Under the pieces are notes generated by a model, which ran no database searches, had not been told where the DNA came from, and saw only the letters and a list, made by a program, of their open reading frames with translations. The translations under genes and the position numbers were made by a program. From Thermoplasmata archaeon (GTDB taxonomy: Archaea > Thermoplasmatota > Thermoplasmata > Thermoplasmatales > GCA-001856825), in assembly GCA_021792355.1 (NCBI GenBank), contig JAJYUV010000002.1, positions 186,581 through 250,580 of the forward strand: 64,000 nucleotides of DNA, read 5' to 3'. Positions 29,322 to 38,565 of the stretch are shown here, one piece after another (position 1 is the stretch's first letter; the number at the start of each line of letters is the position of its first letter).

Positions 29322-29373
29322 TTTCTCTCTCGTTAACAAGACGGTGCGAAATAAAATTTAACCATACCGAAAA

Positions 29374-29383
29374 CGTTTAAAAC
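29374..29383 (+). promoter_or_regulatory. TATA box of the lipA-dehydrogenase operon
   Basis: CGTTTAAAAC centred about 25 bases before the lipA ATG at 29404, giving a leaderless transcript for the whole downstream run. Confidence 0.6.
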
Positions 29384-29403
29384 TCTAATCAACTTTCAAG
29401 TTA

Positions 29404-30249
29404 ATGCATCCTGAATACGCCAAGGTCAAGCTTCCTACGGAAGAGACTTTTTTCGATACGAAGAGAGAAGTCAGGGATCTGAACCTTCATACGGTTTGTG
29501 AAGAAGCGAGATGTCCAAATAGGGCTGAATGTTGGACGGATGGAACTGCCACTTTCATGGTGCTAGGAAAGAACTGCTCAAGAGCGTGCAGGTTCTGCTC
29601 CGTCACACATGGCTTCGTGCAGCCGCTAGATCCTATGGAACCAATAAATGTCGCAACTGCCGCAAAAGAAATGGGACTCAAGTATGTCGTGATAACATCC
29701 GTAGACAGGGACGACCTTCCGGATCAAGGATCGAACCACTTCGCAAGCGTCGTCAGGGAGGTGAAGAAAACTGGTGCAATGGTAGAAGTCCTAATACCAG
29801 ACTTCAGTGGGAATAGGGAGTGTGTGGACGCAATACTGAAAGAGGGACCAGTGGTGCTGGCTCACAACGTGGAGACTGTTAGAAGACTCTCTCCCATCGT
29901 AAGAGATCGTCGAGCAGATTATGATCAATCGCTTGAAGTGCTGAGGTATGCCGCTTCGAGGGGGTTCGTTACGAAATCATCAATAATGCTTGGATTTGGA
30001 GAGAGTGACGAGGAAGTTGTCGAAACGATGAAGGACCTAAGGAATGTCGACGTGAGCATCCTTACTATCGGACAGTACCTTAGACCGTCCAAGATGCAAC
30101 TGCCCGTCGTGGAATACAGCAGACTCGAAAGGTTTGAGAAGCTGAAGGAGACCGGTTATGAAATGGGATTCCAGTTCGTAGCGTCAGGACCACTAGTGAG
30201 AACTTCCTACAAAGCTGCTGAGGCGTGGGCAATGCGGAGGTTTCATTAG
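29404..30249 (+). CDS. lipA: Lipoyl synthase
   Basis: A 281-residue radical SAM enzyme that inserts two sulfurs into octanoyl groups on the E2 lipoyl domain. The auxiliary cluster motif CEEARCPNRAEC and the radical SAM motif CSRACRFC are both present, and the C-terminal RTSY supplies the serine ligand. The stop is followed immediately by the E1-alpha ATG. It heads a run that also contains the four dehydrogenase subunits and lipB. Confidence 0.95.
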   Translation: MHPEYAKVKLPTEETFFDTKREVRDLNLHTVCEEARCPNRAECWTDGTATFMVLGKNCSRACRFCSVTHGFVQPLDPMEPINVATAAKEMGLKYVVITSVDRDDLPDQGSNHFASVVREVKKTGAMVEVLIPDFSGNRECVDAILKEGPVVLAHNVETVRRLSPIVRDRRADYDQSLEVLRYAASRGFVTKSSIMLGFGESDEEVVETMKDLRNVDVSILTIGQYLRPSKMQLPVVEYSRLERFEKLKETGYEMGFQFVASGPLVRTSYKAAEAWAMRRFH

Positions 30250-31266
30250 ATGGCAATGGTCGGGAACCTGTCGAATGAACAGGCCATTATGGCCTACAAG
30301 AATGCAGTAAGGGCCCGTACGCTGGACATGAAGATAATAAGTGCTCAAAGGCAGGGCATCATAGGATTTCATGTTCCATCCCAGGGCCAGGAAATGATTC
30401 AGATTGCGATATCGATGCTCGCCGACAAGGAAGATATCATATTCAGTTACTACAGGGACCTTGCTATGCTTTTGCAGAGAGGGGTACCTCTTTCCCTCAT
30501 ATTCGATCAGCTTCTATCGAACAGCAACGATCTCCAAAAGGGGAGACAGATGCCTGACCACTTCTCCTTCAAGGAATTCAATTTTTCGACGGTGCAAAGT
30601 CCCGTCGGTGAACATTTGCCTCTAACGGTGGGAGCGGCATATTCTATGCGCTACAATAAGAAGAAGGGAATCGTGATCGCTACGTTCGGAGATGGGGCAA
30701 CTTCTACGTCTGACTTCCACGCTGCCCTCAGCATGGCGTCGGTGTTCAATCTGGGTGTGTTGTTCATCTGTGAGAACAATGGCTGGGCAATCTCCGTTCC
30801 GACCAGCAAACAGACCAAAGCCGACATATACAAGAAAGGAGCTGCCTATGGAGTACCTGGCAAGAGAGTTGACGGGAACGATCTGATCGCATCACTTTCG
30901 GGACTCCAGGAGGCGTTCGATTATGTAAGGAGTGGTAAAGGAGCTTACCTTGTGGAGGCACTTACCTACAGAATGGGCCCCCATTCCACGTCAGATGATC
31001 CAAAGAAATACAGGGTAGATGAGATAACGGATGGAAGCGAGAACGACCCTATAAGAAGACTAGAGAATTTAATGATGAAGATGGGCGTCATCGATTCAGC
31101 ATCCGTTCAGTCTATCAGGGCACAGGCAAAGGAAGAGATTGACAAGACATTTGAGGAAAGAATGGGCATACCTCCCACGGAGCCATCCAGCATCTTCGAT
31201 GACGTGTACGAAAAGCCTTCCTGGATTCAGGAGGAAGAGAGGAGGGACATGAATGCCTCAGATTAA
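30250..31266 (+). CDS. 2-oxoacid dehydrogenase E1 component, alpha subunit
   Basis: A 338-residue thiamine-diphosphate subunit. The ThDP/Mg motif runs from GDGATSTSDFH to CENNGWAIS, about 30 residues later. The alpha/beta type E1 decarboxylates pyruvate or branched-chain 2-oxoacids and transfers the acyl group to E2 lipoate. Related Thermoplasma complexes act on branched-chain 2-oxoacids and pyruvate, so specificity is not assigned. It overlaps E1-beta by 14 bases. Confidence 0.92.
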   Translation: MAMVGNLSNEQAIMAYKNAVRARTLDMKIISAQRQGIIGFHVPSQGQEMIQIAISMLADKEDIIFSYYRDLAMLLQRGVPLSLIFDQLLSNSNDLQKGRQMPDHFSFKEFNFSTVQSPVGEHLPLTVGAAYSMRYNKKKGIVIATFGDGATSTSDFHAALSMASVFNLGVLFICENNGWAISVPTSKQTKADIYKKGAAYGVPGKRVDGNDLIASLSGLQEAFDYVRSGKGAYLVEALTYRMGPHSTSDDPKKYRVDEITDGSENDPIRRLENLMMKMGVIDSASVQSIRAQAKEEIDKTFEERMGIPPTEPSSIFDDVYEKPSWIQEEERRDMNASD

Positions 31267-32218
31267 CATGGTCCAGTCGCTGAACCGGTCCATAGATATG
31301 CTGATGGCAGAAGACGAGAGAATCGTTGTCCTTGGGGAAGACGTGGGAAGGGACGGAGGGGTATTCAGAGTAACGGATAATCTCCTGAACAAGTACGGAG
31401 AAGAGAGGGTCTTGGACACCCCGCTTAACGAGCTCGCTATAATTGGTATGGCGACTGGAATGGCAATGTACGGGCTGAAACCTATTGCGGAGATACAATT
31501 TCAAGACTACATCTTCCCTGCGTTTGACCAGATAGTGAACAACGTAGCCAAGGTGAGGTACAGAACCGGAGGAAGATTCAACGTACCGTTGATCATAAGG
31601 ACCCCATATGGAGGAGGTGTGAGAGGGGGGCTGTACCACTCTCAGAGTGGGGAAGCATACTTCGCACACACCGCTGGACTCACAGTGGTTACACCATCGA
31701 ATCCATACGATGCGAGAGGTCTCCTCGTTGCAGCTTACAGGATGAATGACCCGGTGATATTCCTGGAACCCAAGAGACTCTACAGGGCAATCAAGGGAGA
31801 GGTTCCTGATGAGCTATTTGATGTCGAGATCGGGAAAGCTGCAAGACTGAAAGAGGGGGATGATCTTTCCATTATAACGTACGGCAGCATGGTGCCTACT
31901 ATCATGAGCATCGTGGAGAAGAATGGGATAAATGCAGACGTACTAGATCTCAGGACTATTTTGCCGATGGATGTTTCTGCGATAATTGCGACTGCAACGA
32001 AGACAGGCAGGGTGGTAATAGTTCACGAAGCTCCCAGAACTCTAGGTGTTGGGGCAGAAATTTCTGCGCTGATTGCGGAGAGGGTGATAGACTCGCTCTT
32101 AGCGCCCATAGTCAGAGTCACTGGATACGATACACCATTCCCGTATTCCCATGAAGAATTATACCTGCCTGATGAGAAAAGAATAATGATGGCTATCGAT
32201 AAGGTGTTAAAGTATTGA
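31253..32218 (+). CDS. 2-oxoacid dehydrogenase E1 component, beta subunit
   Basis: A 321-residue partner of E1-alpha. It has the beta-subunit pattern VVLGEDVGRDGGVFR, TPLNELAIIGMATGMA, and EIQFQDYIFPAFDQIVN. The C-terminal domain contains VHEAPRTLGVGAEI. Alpha and beta form the ThDP site together as an alpha2-beta2 tetramer. The start lies inside the alpha gene, so the subunits are made in step. Confidence 0.92.
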   Translation: MPQINMVQSLNRSIDMLMAEDERIVVLGEDVGRDGGVFRVTDNLLNKYGEERVLDTPLNELAIIGMATGMAMYGLKPIAEIQFQDYIFPAFDQIVNNVAKVRYRTGGRFNVPLIIRTPYGGGVRGGLYHSQSGEAYFAHTAGLTVVTPSNPYDARGLLVAAYRMNDPVIFLEPKRLYRAIKGEVPDELFDVEIGKAARLKEGDDLSIITYGSMVPTIMSIVEKNGINADVLDLRTILPMDVSAIIATATKTGRVVIVHEAPRTLGVGAEISALIAERVIDSLLAPIVRVTGYDTPFPYSHEELYLPDEKRIMMAIDKVLKY

Positions 32219-32227
32219 GGGGATGAA

Positions 32228-33376
32228 ATGCCTACATTCAAGTTACCGGATATTGGCGAAGGGGTTCAGGAGGGAGAGGTTGTCAAGTGGACATTTAAGC
32301 AGGGGGACATTGTGCACAAGGACGACATAATAGTGGAAATAATGACGGATAAGGTCACAGTCCAGATACCGTCTCCGTACGAGGGAGAAATCACCAAGCT
32401 GTACTACAAGGAAGGGGAGATTGCCAAGGTGGGATCACCCCTGCTTGATATTGGAGGTGCTTCTTCCTCGTCCACTCTCCCCACTTCTCAAAACCAACTA
32501 CCAAAAGTGGGTCAGGAGAAGCAGGTATCACAGGAGACTGGAGAAAAAACTTCCGTGCTGGCTCCGCCCGCAGTCAGAAAACTGGCAAGGGAGAAGGGAG
32601 TAGATCTCTCCGGGATTAAGGGCAGTGGGCCTGGGGGGAGAGTCACTGCGCAGGATGTAGAGGCATTTGCTGCTCAGCCCGGCGAAAAGATCGAGACGCC
32701 TGCAGCGAGGACGATGCCAACAGAGAGGAAGGCAATGGAGCTGAAGGGACTGAGAAGGTTAATTTCAGAGAAAATGACGAAGTCAAAGCGCAACATTCCG
32801 CACTACGCGGTAGCAGAAGAAGTGAGGATGCAGGAGCTGATAGACTTCAAGGAAAAACTGAAGAGCCAGGGGGTCAACCTTAGCTACACCCCATTCTTCG
32901 TCAAGGCAGCGATTGCCGCGCTCAAGGAGTATCCATACCTGAATGCGAGGTCGCAAGAAGACGGGAATTTCGAGATACTTGATTATTACAATATAGGAAT
33001 TGCCGTCGATACTGCAGAAGGACTTACCGTAGCAGTAGTGAAGCAGGCAGACCGAAAATCTCTGACAGAGCTCTCCACCGAGATCGAGGAACTTGCGAAG
33101 AGAGCTAGGGAAGGGAAACTGAGACTAGATGAGGTGAGAGATTCCACGTTTACGGTCACAAACGTTGGAAGCATCGGAGGAATATTTTCGACACCGATCA
33201 TCAACTATCCTGAAGTCGCCATCATGGGGGTACATAGGATAATGGAAAACTCCGATGGGAAGTTCATGTACATCACTCTTTCGGCAGATCACAGGCTTAT
33301 AGATGGGGCGATGGCTGCAAGATTTGTCAGTAGGGTCAAAAGATATTTAGAGGCTCCGGCTACACTGCTGGTGTGA
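32228..33376 (+). CDS. 2-oxoacid dehydrogenase E2 (dihydrolipoyl acyltransferase)
   Basis: A 382-residue three-domain protein. The lipoyl domain carries K42 in IMTDKVTVQIPSP; the peripheral-subunit-binding domain (about residues 105-140) contains APPAVRKLAREKGVDL and GPGGRVTAQDVE; the catalytic domain ends in the acyltransferase motif SADHRLIDG (H355, D359). Linkers are Ser/Gln/Pro-rich. It transfers acyl groups from lipoate to CoA and forms the core of the complex. One lipoyl domain is present. Confidence 0.93.
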   Translation: MPTFKLPDIGEGVQEGEVVKWTFKQGDIVHKDDIIVEIMTDKVTVQIPSPYEGEITKLYYKEGEIAKVGSPLLDIGGASSSSTLPTSQNQLPKVGQEKQVSQETGEKTSVLAPPAVRKLAREKGVDLSGIKGSGPGGRVTAQDVEAFAAQPGEKIETPAARTMPTERKAMELKGLRRLISEKMTKSKRNIPHYAVAEEVRMQELIDFKEKLKSQGVNLSYTPFFVKAAIAALKEYPYLNARSQEDGNFEILDYYNIGIAVDTAEGLTVAVVKQADRKSLTELSTEIEELAKRAREGKLRLDEVRDSTFTVTNVGSIGGIFSTPIINYPEVAIMGVHRIMENSDGKFMYITLSADHRLIDGAMAARFVSRVKRYLEAPATLLV

Positions 33377-33379
33377 AGC

Positions 33380-34699
33380 ATGGAATACGATGCCATAATT
33401 CTGGGAGGGGGCCCTGGAGGATATTCTACCGCCATCAGGCTGGGTCAGAACGGAAAAAAGGCTTTGATGATCGAGGGGGACAAGATCGGAGGAGAGTGCC
33501 TGAATTACGGGTGCATACCCAGCAAGGCTGTTATAGAGATGGCAGATGCGATTTCATATCTTAAGGAAATGCCGGGAGTCTCTTCATCGGTCACGATCGA
33601 CATGAAGAAGTGGCAGGAATGGAAATGGGGAATGATAAACAAACTCACTTCTGGAGTTGAAAGACTAGTCACATCGTACGGAGGAGAGGTTGTAAAAGGG
33701 AAAGGAATCATCGAGAGCAGTACTTCTGTCAAGGTGGGGAACGAGACGTTCAGTGCTAAGAATTTGGTTATTGCCACTGGTTCGGTGCCTTCCAAAATTA
33801 GGGGAATTGAAGACGTGTTCTACAACAGGGATATCTTGGATGTGGACCACATTCCGAAGTCTATAATAGTGATAGGCGGAGGGTACATTGGAATAGAACT
33901 GGGAACTGCATTCGCTAAACTAGGAAGCGATGTGACTATTGTCGAAATGATGCCAAACATCCTTCCAGGTACCGATACGGACCTCAGCAGGTTCGTAGAG
34001 AGAAGGATGAATTCCCTTGGAATCAAGATATTCGTTGGTGCCAAGGTAGAGAGGGTGACCAGGTCTGAGCTATTTTCAGTCAATCTTGCAGATGGAAGTG
34101 TCCTGAGAGCCGAACTTGTGCTTATGACTGTTGGTAGGCAACCAAACACGCAGGGGTTTGGCCTGGAGAATATAAATCCAGAAATGGATGGGAAGTTCGT
34201 AAAGACAGACAAGAGGAAAAGGACAAGCGTTACTGGGGTCTATGCAGTAGGTGATGTCAGCGGCCAGCCGATGCTTGCGCACAAGGCCTTCTACGATGCG
34301 GAGATTGCTGCTGAAAACATATCCGGCAAGATCGCGGAAGTCGACTACAGGGCAATGCCGTTTGTGATCTACTCCGATCCTGAAATAGTTACAACCGGAA
34401 GTAAGACCGACAAGTTCAACAACATTCCTCTGGCTACCAACGGAAGAGCCTTGGGGATGAACTCCAGTCAGGGAATATTTAGGATCTATGTGGACGGCGA
34501 TTACGTCATAAAGGGAGGAGCGCTGGTTACCCCGAGGGCATCTGAACTGATAAGTGAAATATCGCTTGCGGTAGAGGCCGGTCTTACTTCCAAGGACCTT
34601 GGAATGACCGTGCATCCTCATCCCACGCTTTCGGAAGGGGTCAAGGAAGCCGCAGAGGCCACATATGGAAGATCGCTTCATTATAAGTCCAGTCGCTGA
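33380..34699 (+). CDS. lpdA: Dihydrolipoamide dehydrogenase (E3)
   Basis: A 439-residue FAD disulfide oxidoreductase. GGGPGGYSTAIRLGQ binds FAD, C40 and C45 in ECLNYGCIPSK form the redox disulfide, IVIGGGYIGIELG binds NAD, and HPHPTLSEGV supplies the C-terminal His-Glu pair. It reoxidises the E2 lipoyl group. Its last 35 bases overlap the lipB gene, an unusually long same-strand overlap. Confidence 0.94.
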   Translation: MEYDAIILGGGPGGYSTAIRLGQNGKKALMIEGDKIGGECLNYGCIPSKAVIEMADAISYLKEMPGVSSSVTIDMKKWQEWKWGMINKLTSGVERLVTSYGGEVVKGKGIIESSTSVKVGNETFSAKNLVIATGSVPSKIRGIEDVFYNRDILDVDHIPKSIIVIGGGYIGIELGTAFAKLGSDVTIVEMMPNILPGTDTDLSRFVERRMNSLGIKIFVGAKVERVTRSELFSVNLADGSVLRAELVLMTVGRQPNTQGFGLENINPEMDGKFVKTDKRKRTSVTGVYAVGDVSGQPMLAHKAFYDAEIAAENISGKIAEVDYRAMPFVIYSDPEIVTTGSKTDKFNNIPLATNGRALGMNSSQGIFRIYVDGDYVIKGGALVTPRASELISEISLAVEAGLTSKDLGMTVHPHPTLSEGVKEAAEATYGRSLHYKSSR

Positions 34700-35309
34700 T
34701 CTAGGCACCATTGACTACTCGGTTTCCCTCAATCTTCAGAGGAAATTGGTTGAACGGGTGAGAGCCCGGAAGATAGGTGATGTCCTACTGTTTTTAGATC
34801 ATCTTCCCGTCTTCACTGTTGGAAGGGGAAAGAGACCAGAGAACTACGCTGGTGTGGAGGTGAAGGAAACAGAGAGAGGAGGAGACGTGACATACCATGG
34901 CCCGGGGCAGCTTGTCGCATACCCAATAATTGATCTCGAAAGAAACGGGATAAACGACGTTAGGAAATTTGTCCATCTAATAGAAGACGTGATAATTTCA
35001 TCTATTCGGAAATCTGGATATGTCGGAGAGGTAGGTGAGGAACCGGGAATTTGGGTGGGAGAAAGGAAAGTTGCATCAATAGGCCTGGCCATTCGAGACA
35101 AGGTATCATTTCACGGTCTCTCCGTGAACATATCCAAGGAAGTTTTGAGTGGATTCAACAGGATAAATCCGTGCGGATTGAACCCCGATACAATTGGTTT
35201 TGTGAACATAGATAGAGAGGATTTGAAGATGGAGCTGAGAAGAAGTTTTGAGAGGTCTATACATCCATTTACAGAAGTGAGCGCAGACTTCTTCAATGAA
35301 ATGGTATAG
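34665..35309 (+). CDS. lipB: Octanoyl transferase
   Basis: A 214-residue LipB. RGGDVTYHGPGQLVAYPI is the substrate loop; K135 (GERKVASIG) and C170 (NPCG) match the catalytic Lys/Cys pair of LipB. It moves octanoate from acyl carrier protein or CoA to the E2 domain for LipA to sulfurate. The presence of LipB rather than only LplA means lipoate can be made de novo. Translation starts inside the E3 gene (35-base overlap). Confidence 0.9.
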   Translation: MEDRFIISPVADLGTIDYSVSLNLQRKLVERVRARKIGDVLLFLDHLPVFTVGRGKRPENYAGVEVKETERGGDVTYHGPGQLVAYPIIDLERNGINDVRKFVHLIEDVIISSIRKSGYVGEVGEEPGIWVGERKVASIGLAIRDKVSFHGLSVNISKEVLSGFNRINPCGLNPDTIGFVNIDREDLKMELRRSFERSIHPFTEVSADFFNEMV

Positions 35310-35372
35310 CCACCCGGTAGGTCTCCGCTCCCTATGCTCGCCGCCGACTTCCAGCGACAAAGTTCACAACGT

Positions 35373-35390
35373 TCAATTACTGCGAAGTAA
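35373..35390. promoter_or_regulatory. Inverted repeat before the acyl-CoA synthetase gene
   Basis: AATTAC and GTAATT flank TGCGAA, a perfect 6-bp inverted repeat ending six bases before the ATG at 35397. No clear TATA box was found in the 87-base gap, so the site could be an operator or an RNA hairpin at the start codon. Confidence 0.35.
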
Positions 35391-35396
35391 TTTGGG

Positions 35397-38090
35397 ATGG
35401 TGATAGCCAATTCTGGGGTTGTCCTAAAGGATGGAAGCCTAGTTGTGCTCAGGGAGTACAGAGAATCGGACCTACCCAAACTGAGAGATTTTGTTAACTC
35501 TGTCTCGGATTCTTCCATCCAAGGCCGATTTATGCAGAACATCCCGAGAGATAGAGCAATTGAGCTCTTGCTGGCCAAGGGAATAATCTCTATCATAGCT
35601 GTCAGGGATGAAAAGATCATTGCACATGGTGCTCTCTACGAAAAGGTCAAGGGAAAGTCAGAGATGGGAATACTGGTAGATGATAGGTTTCAATCTCAGG
35701 GTCTTGGGACTGCAATGCTCGGTTTTATGGCAGAACAGGCAGTGAGATCCGGGTTCGGGGAGATAACGGCCTATGTTGCTCCAGAAAATTACAAAATGAT
35801 TTCTGCAGTAAAGAGCCTGGGGTTTGCAGTGGAAGCATCGACAATACCCGGAGCCCTTGAAGTCAAATTTTCTCCATCACTGCTTCCTGAGGCAATAACG
35901 AATTTCGAGAACAGAGACGCCAAGTCTGCCGTGAACGCAGTAAAGATATTCCTTGAGCCAAAGAGTATAGCAGTGATAGGAGCCTCTTCCGACAGAAAGG
36001 CACTGGGTGGTCAATTATTTTATAATCTCCTAGAAAGCAATTTTAAGGGGCAAATTTTTCCCGTAAATCCTTCTCACGATTTCGTACAGGGAATAAGAGC
36101 CTACAGGTCCGTGAAAGACATTGAATTCCCTGTAGAAATGGCCCTGATCATTGTCCCGGTGGAGTTTTCTCTCAAAGTGATTGAAGAGTGTGGACAGAAG
36201 GGAGTCAAGGGACTTGTCATCATAACGTCAGGTTTCTCGGAAGTTGGAGAGGAGGGAAAGGAGAGACAGGCGCAGTTGACAAGAATTTGCGACAAGTACG
36301 GGATGAGGGTGATAGGACCGAATTGCATGGGTGTGGTAAACACATCTGACAGCGTTAGCCTTAATGGCCAGTTTTCTCCTTTCAAACCTGTTCAGGGAAG
36401 GATAGCGTTCCTTTCACAGTCTGGTGCACTTGGAATAGCCGTGTTTGATATAACTACAAAACTGGGCCTTGGACTGAGCTCTTTCGTTTCTGTGGGAAAC
36501 AAGATGGACATATCAGGGAATGACCTAATACAGTACTGGGAGAATGATGATAACACGGATGTGATCCTTCTTTACTTGGAATCATTCGGGAATCCTATCA
36601 AATTCTCAAGACTTGCAAGAAGAATTACCAAGAAGAAACCCATAATTGTGGTTAAGAGCGGCAGAGGTTCCGCAGGATTCAGAGCGACACAGTCACACAC
36701 TGCAGCGCTTCTTTCCACTTCGGATGTTACTGTTGATGCCCTTTTCAAACAGAGCGGTATTATTAGAACGGATACCCTGGACGAGATGTTCGAGGTCACT
36801 TCTGTCCTGGCACACCAACCTGTTCCTAGGGGGAATAGGGTTGCTATTCTGACAAACGCTGGAGGTGCAGGAATTCTTGCCGCAGATGCCTGTGAATCTC
36901 ACGGCCTAGTTGTACCTGATCTGCCGGAAGGAGCCAAGGAGAAATTGAGGAAGATTCTGCCGTCCATAGCCAGCGTAAGGAATCCTGTAGACATGACGGC
37001 AGGTACGGGACCTGAGGCATATGCAAATGCACTTGAGATACTGGGTTCAATCGACGAGATAGATTCAATCATAGTCATATTCATACTTCCGGCAGTTCTC
37101 GATCCTGCGAACGTCGCGAGGAACATAATTGATGGTACAAAGAAAACGAACAATTCCAAGACAGTTGTATCTGTATTCATGGGAACAAAGGGTGTTTCTG
37201 AGATTCTGAAGGGGGAGGGACTGAGTATTCCTTCATTCACTTTCCCTGAGGATGCGGCGATCTCCCTTTCAAAGGCTGTCGAATATGGAAAATGGAAGTA
37301 TGCACCGCCGAGAGAGGTTGTCGAAGATGAAGGGATAGACAAGGACAGCGTTAAGGCAATCATCTCGAAGGCGCTCAGGGGAGGCAAGGAATGGCTGAGC
37401 TACAATGAATGCAACTTCATTCTCAACACCTACAGGATTCCCACAATAAAGACCATCACCGCAATTGATCCCGAAGAAGTGAAACTGAGGACTAAAGGAT
37501 GGACAGGAAATGTGGCCATAAAGGCATATGGACCAAAACTCGTCCACAAGAGCGACGTTGGTGCAGTCAAACTGAATGTACCAGTCTCCGAAGCACCAGA
37601 TGAGGCGGGAAAAATGATTACGATGCTCAGTTCCAAGGGATTTGAAGTTGATTACCTTGTGGTTCAGGAGATGGTGGCTGAAGGGATTGAAATGCTGGTC
37701 GGATCAACTCACGATCCTGCTTTCGGTCCCCTTGTCGTCGCTGGAATGGGAGGAAAACTGGTCGAGCTCCTGAAGGATATCTCTACAAGACTCGCACCTG
37801 TTGACCGGGTAGACGCTGAGCAGATGATCTCGGAACTCAGAACCGCAAGTATACTGAGGGGATACAGGGGAGGAATAGTTGCAGATGAGGAAGCATATAA
37901 AGATGTCATAGTAAGGATCTCTCGGCTCGTTTACGATAATCCGGAGATCGTAGAGCTTGACCTCAACCCCGTCATGGTCCTTGAGAAGGGAAAGGGAACT
38001 AAGACTGTAGACTTCAGGATAAGGGTGGCAAATCTTTCGCAGAGTTCCACTCCGTTCGTTGCCAAGAGCATTATCAAGACTCCCCTCTGA
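35397..38090 (+). CDS. Fused ADP-forming acyl-CoA synthetase with N-terminal GNAT acetyltransferase domain
   Basis: An 897-residue fusion. Residues 13-160 are a GNAT fold with acetyl-CoA loop QSQGLGTA; 180-310 a CoA-binding Rossmann domain (SIAVIGASSDRKALGG); 310-640 succinyl-CoA-ligase-like domains; 650-897 an ATP-grasp domain. H434 in TQSHTAALLS matches the phosphorylated active histidine of ADP-forming acetyl-CoA synthetases. The bacterial acetyltransferase Pat is known to have a degenerate ligase half, so both activities may be intact here. Predicted reaction: acyl-CoA + ADP + Pi to acid + ATP + CoA. Position after the dehydrogenase run suggests energy recovery from its acyl-CoA products; the GNAT domain may acetylate a metabolic enzyme. 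Confidence 0.85.
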   Translation: MVIANSGVVLKDGSLVVLREYRESDLPKLRDFVNSVSDSSIQGRFMQNIPRDRAIELLLAKGIISIIAVRDEKIIAHGALYEKVKGKSEMGILVDDRFQSQGLGTAMLGFMAEQAVRSGFGEITAYVAPENYKMISAVKSLGFAVEASTIPGALEVKFSPSLLPEAITNFENRDAKSAVNAVKIFLEPKSIAVIGASSDRKALGGQLFYNLLESNFKGQIFPVNPSHDFVQGIRAYRSVKDIEFPVEMALIIVPVEFSLKVIEECGQKGVKGLVIITSGFSEVGEEGKERQAQLTRICDKYGMRVIGPNCMGVVNTSDSVSLNGQFSPFKPVQGRIAFLSQSGALGIAVFDITTKLGLGLSSFVSVGNKMDISGNDLIQYWENDDNTDVILLYLESFGNPIKFSRLARRITKKKPIIVVKSGRGSAGFRATQSHTAALLSTSDVTVDALFKQSGIIRTDTLDEMFEVTSVLAHQPVPRGNRVAILTNAGGAGILAADACESHGLVVPDLPEGAKEKLRKILPSIASVRNPVDMTAGTGPEAYANALEILGSIDEIDSIIVIFILPAVLDPANVARNIIDGTKKTNNSKTVVSVFMGTKGVSEILKGEGLSIPSFTFPEDAAISLSKAVEYGKWKYAPPREVVEDEGIDKDSVKAIISKALRGGKEWLSYNECNFILNTYRIPTIKTITAIDPEEVKLRTKGWTGNVAIKAYGPKLVHKSDVGAVKLNVPVSEAPDEAGKMITMLSSKGFEVDYLVVQEMVAEGIEMLVGSTHDPAFGPLVVAGMGGKLVELLKDISTRLAPVDRVDAEQMISELRTASILRGYRGGIVADEEAYKDVIVRISRLVYDNPEIVELDLNPVMVLEKGKGTKTVDFRIRVANLSQSSTPFVAKSIIKTPL

Positions 38091-38127
38091 GGGGACATTT
38101 TCCGACAGGAGGAAAGGCACCGAGAAC

Positions 38128-38135
38128 TTTTTATG
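38128..38135 (+). promoter_or_regulatory. TATA box of the rps6e-aIF2-gamma operon
   Basis: TTTTTATG centred about 29 bases before GTG 38161. GGTGAT at 38160-38165 could also act as a ribosome-binding site for ATG 38173. Confidence 0.45.
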
Positions 38136-38160
38136 AGTCGTCAAACTATCGGCTATAACG

Positions 38161-38565
38161 GTGATACAACTAATGGTTACCATGAGGGCTGTGATCTCTA
38201 CCCCCGACGGGAAGACAAGACAACTTGAGGTACCCGAAGACAGGCAGAGCGCCCTATACGGAAAGAAGATAGGAGAAGTGCTTGACGGTTCTTTGCTCGG
38301 TTTCAGCAATACAAAACTCAAGATTACTGGAGGGAGCGACAAGGACGGATTCCCCATGAGAAATGATTTCCCCGGAATGAGGAGGAAAAGGGTGCTCCTC
38401 ACGGGTGGCGTTGGTTTTCATCCGACAAGAGAGGGTGTCAGAAAAAAGAAGAACATCAGAGGGAACACCATAGGGGAAGACATCTCTCAGGTCAATTTCT
38501 TTGTGGTAGAGGGACGGATAGAAGAGACCAAGGGAGAAACGAATGAAGCTGCCAAGACCACCTGA
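38161..38565 (+). CDS. rps6e: Small ribosomal subunit protein eS6
   Basis: A 134-residue S6e. VISTPDGKTRQLEV opens the conserved fold, and the family block GGSDKDGFPMRNDFPG, KRVLLTGGVGFHP and GVRKKKNIRGNTI follow. The start is uncertain: GTG 38161 fits leaderless spacing, ATG 38173 has a GGTGAT ribosome-binding site, and ATG 38182 starts closest to the homology. It overlaps aIF2-gamma by 23 bases, a common archaeal gene pair. Confidence 0.92.
   Translation: MIQLMVTMRAVISTPDGKTRQLEVPEDRQSALYGKKIGEVLDGSLLGFSNTKLKITGGSDKDGFPMRNDFPGMRRKRVLLTGGVGFHPTREGVRKKKNIRGNTIGEDISQVNFFVVEGRIEETKGETNEAAKTT

Noticed and set aside
35111..35620. 169-codon minus-strand ORF across lipB and the fusion gene start
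   Set aside because: Lies opposite two well-supported coding regions and has no family resemblance.
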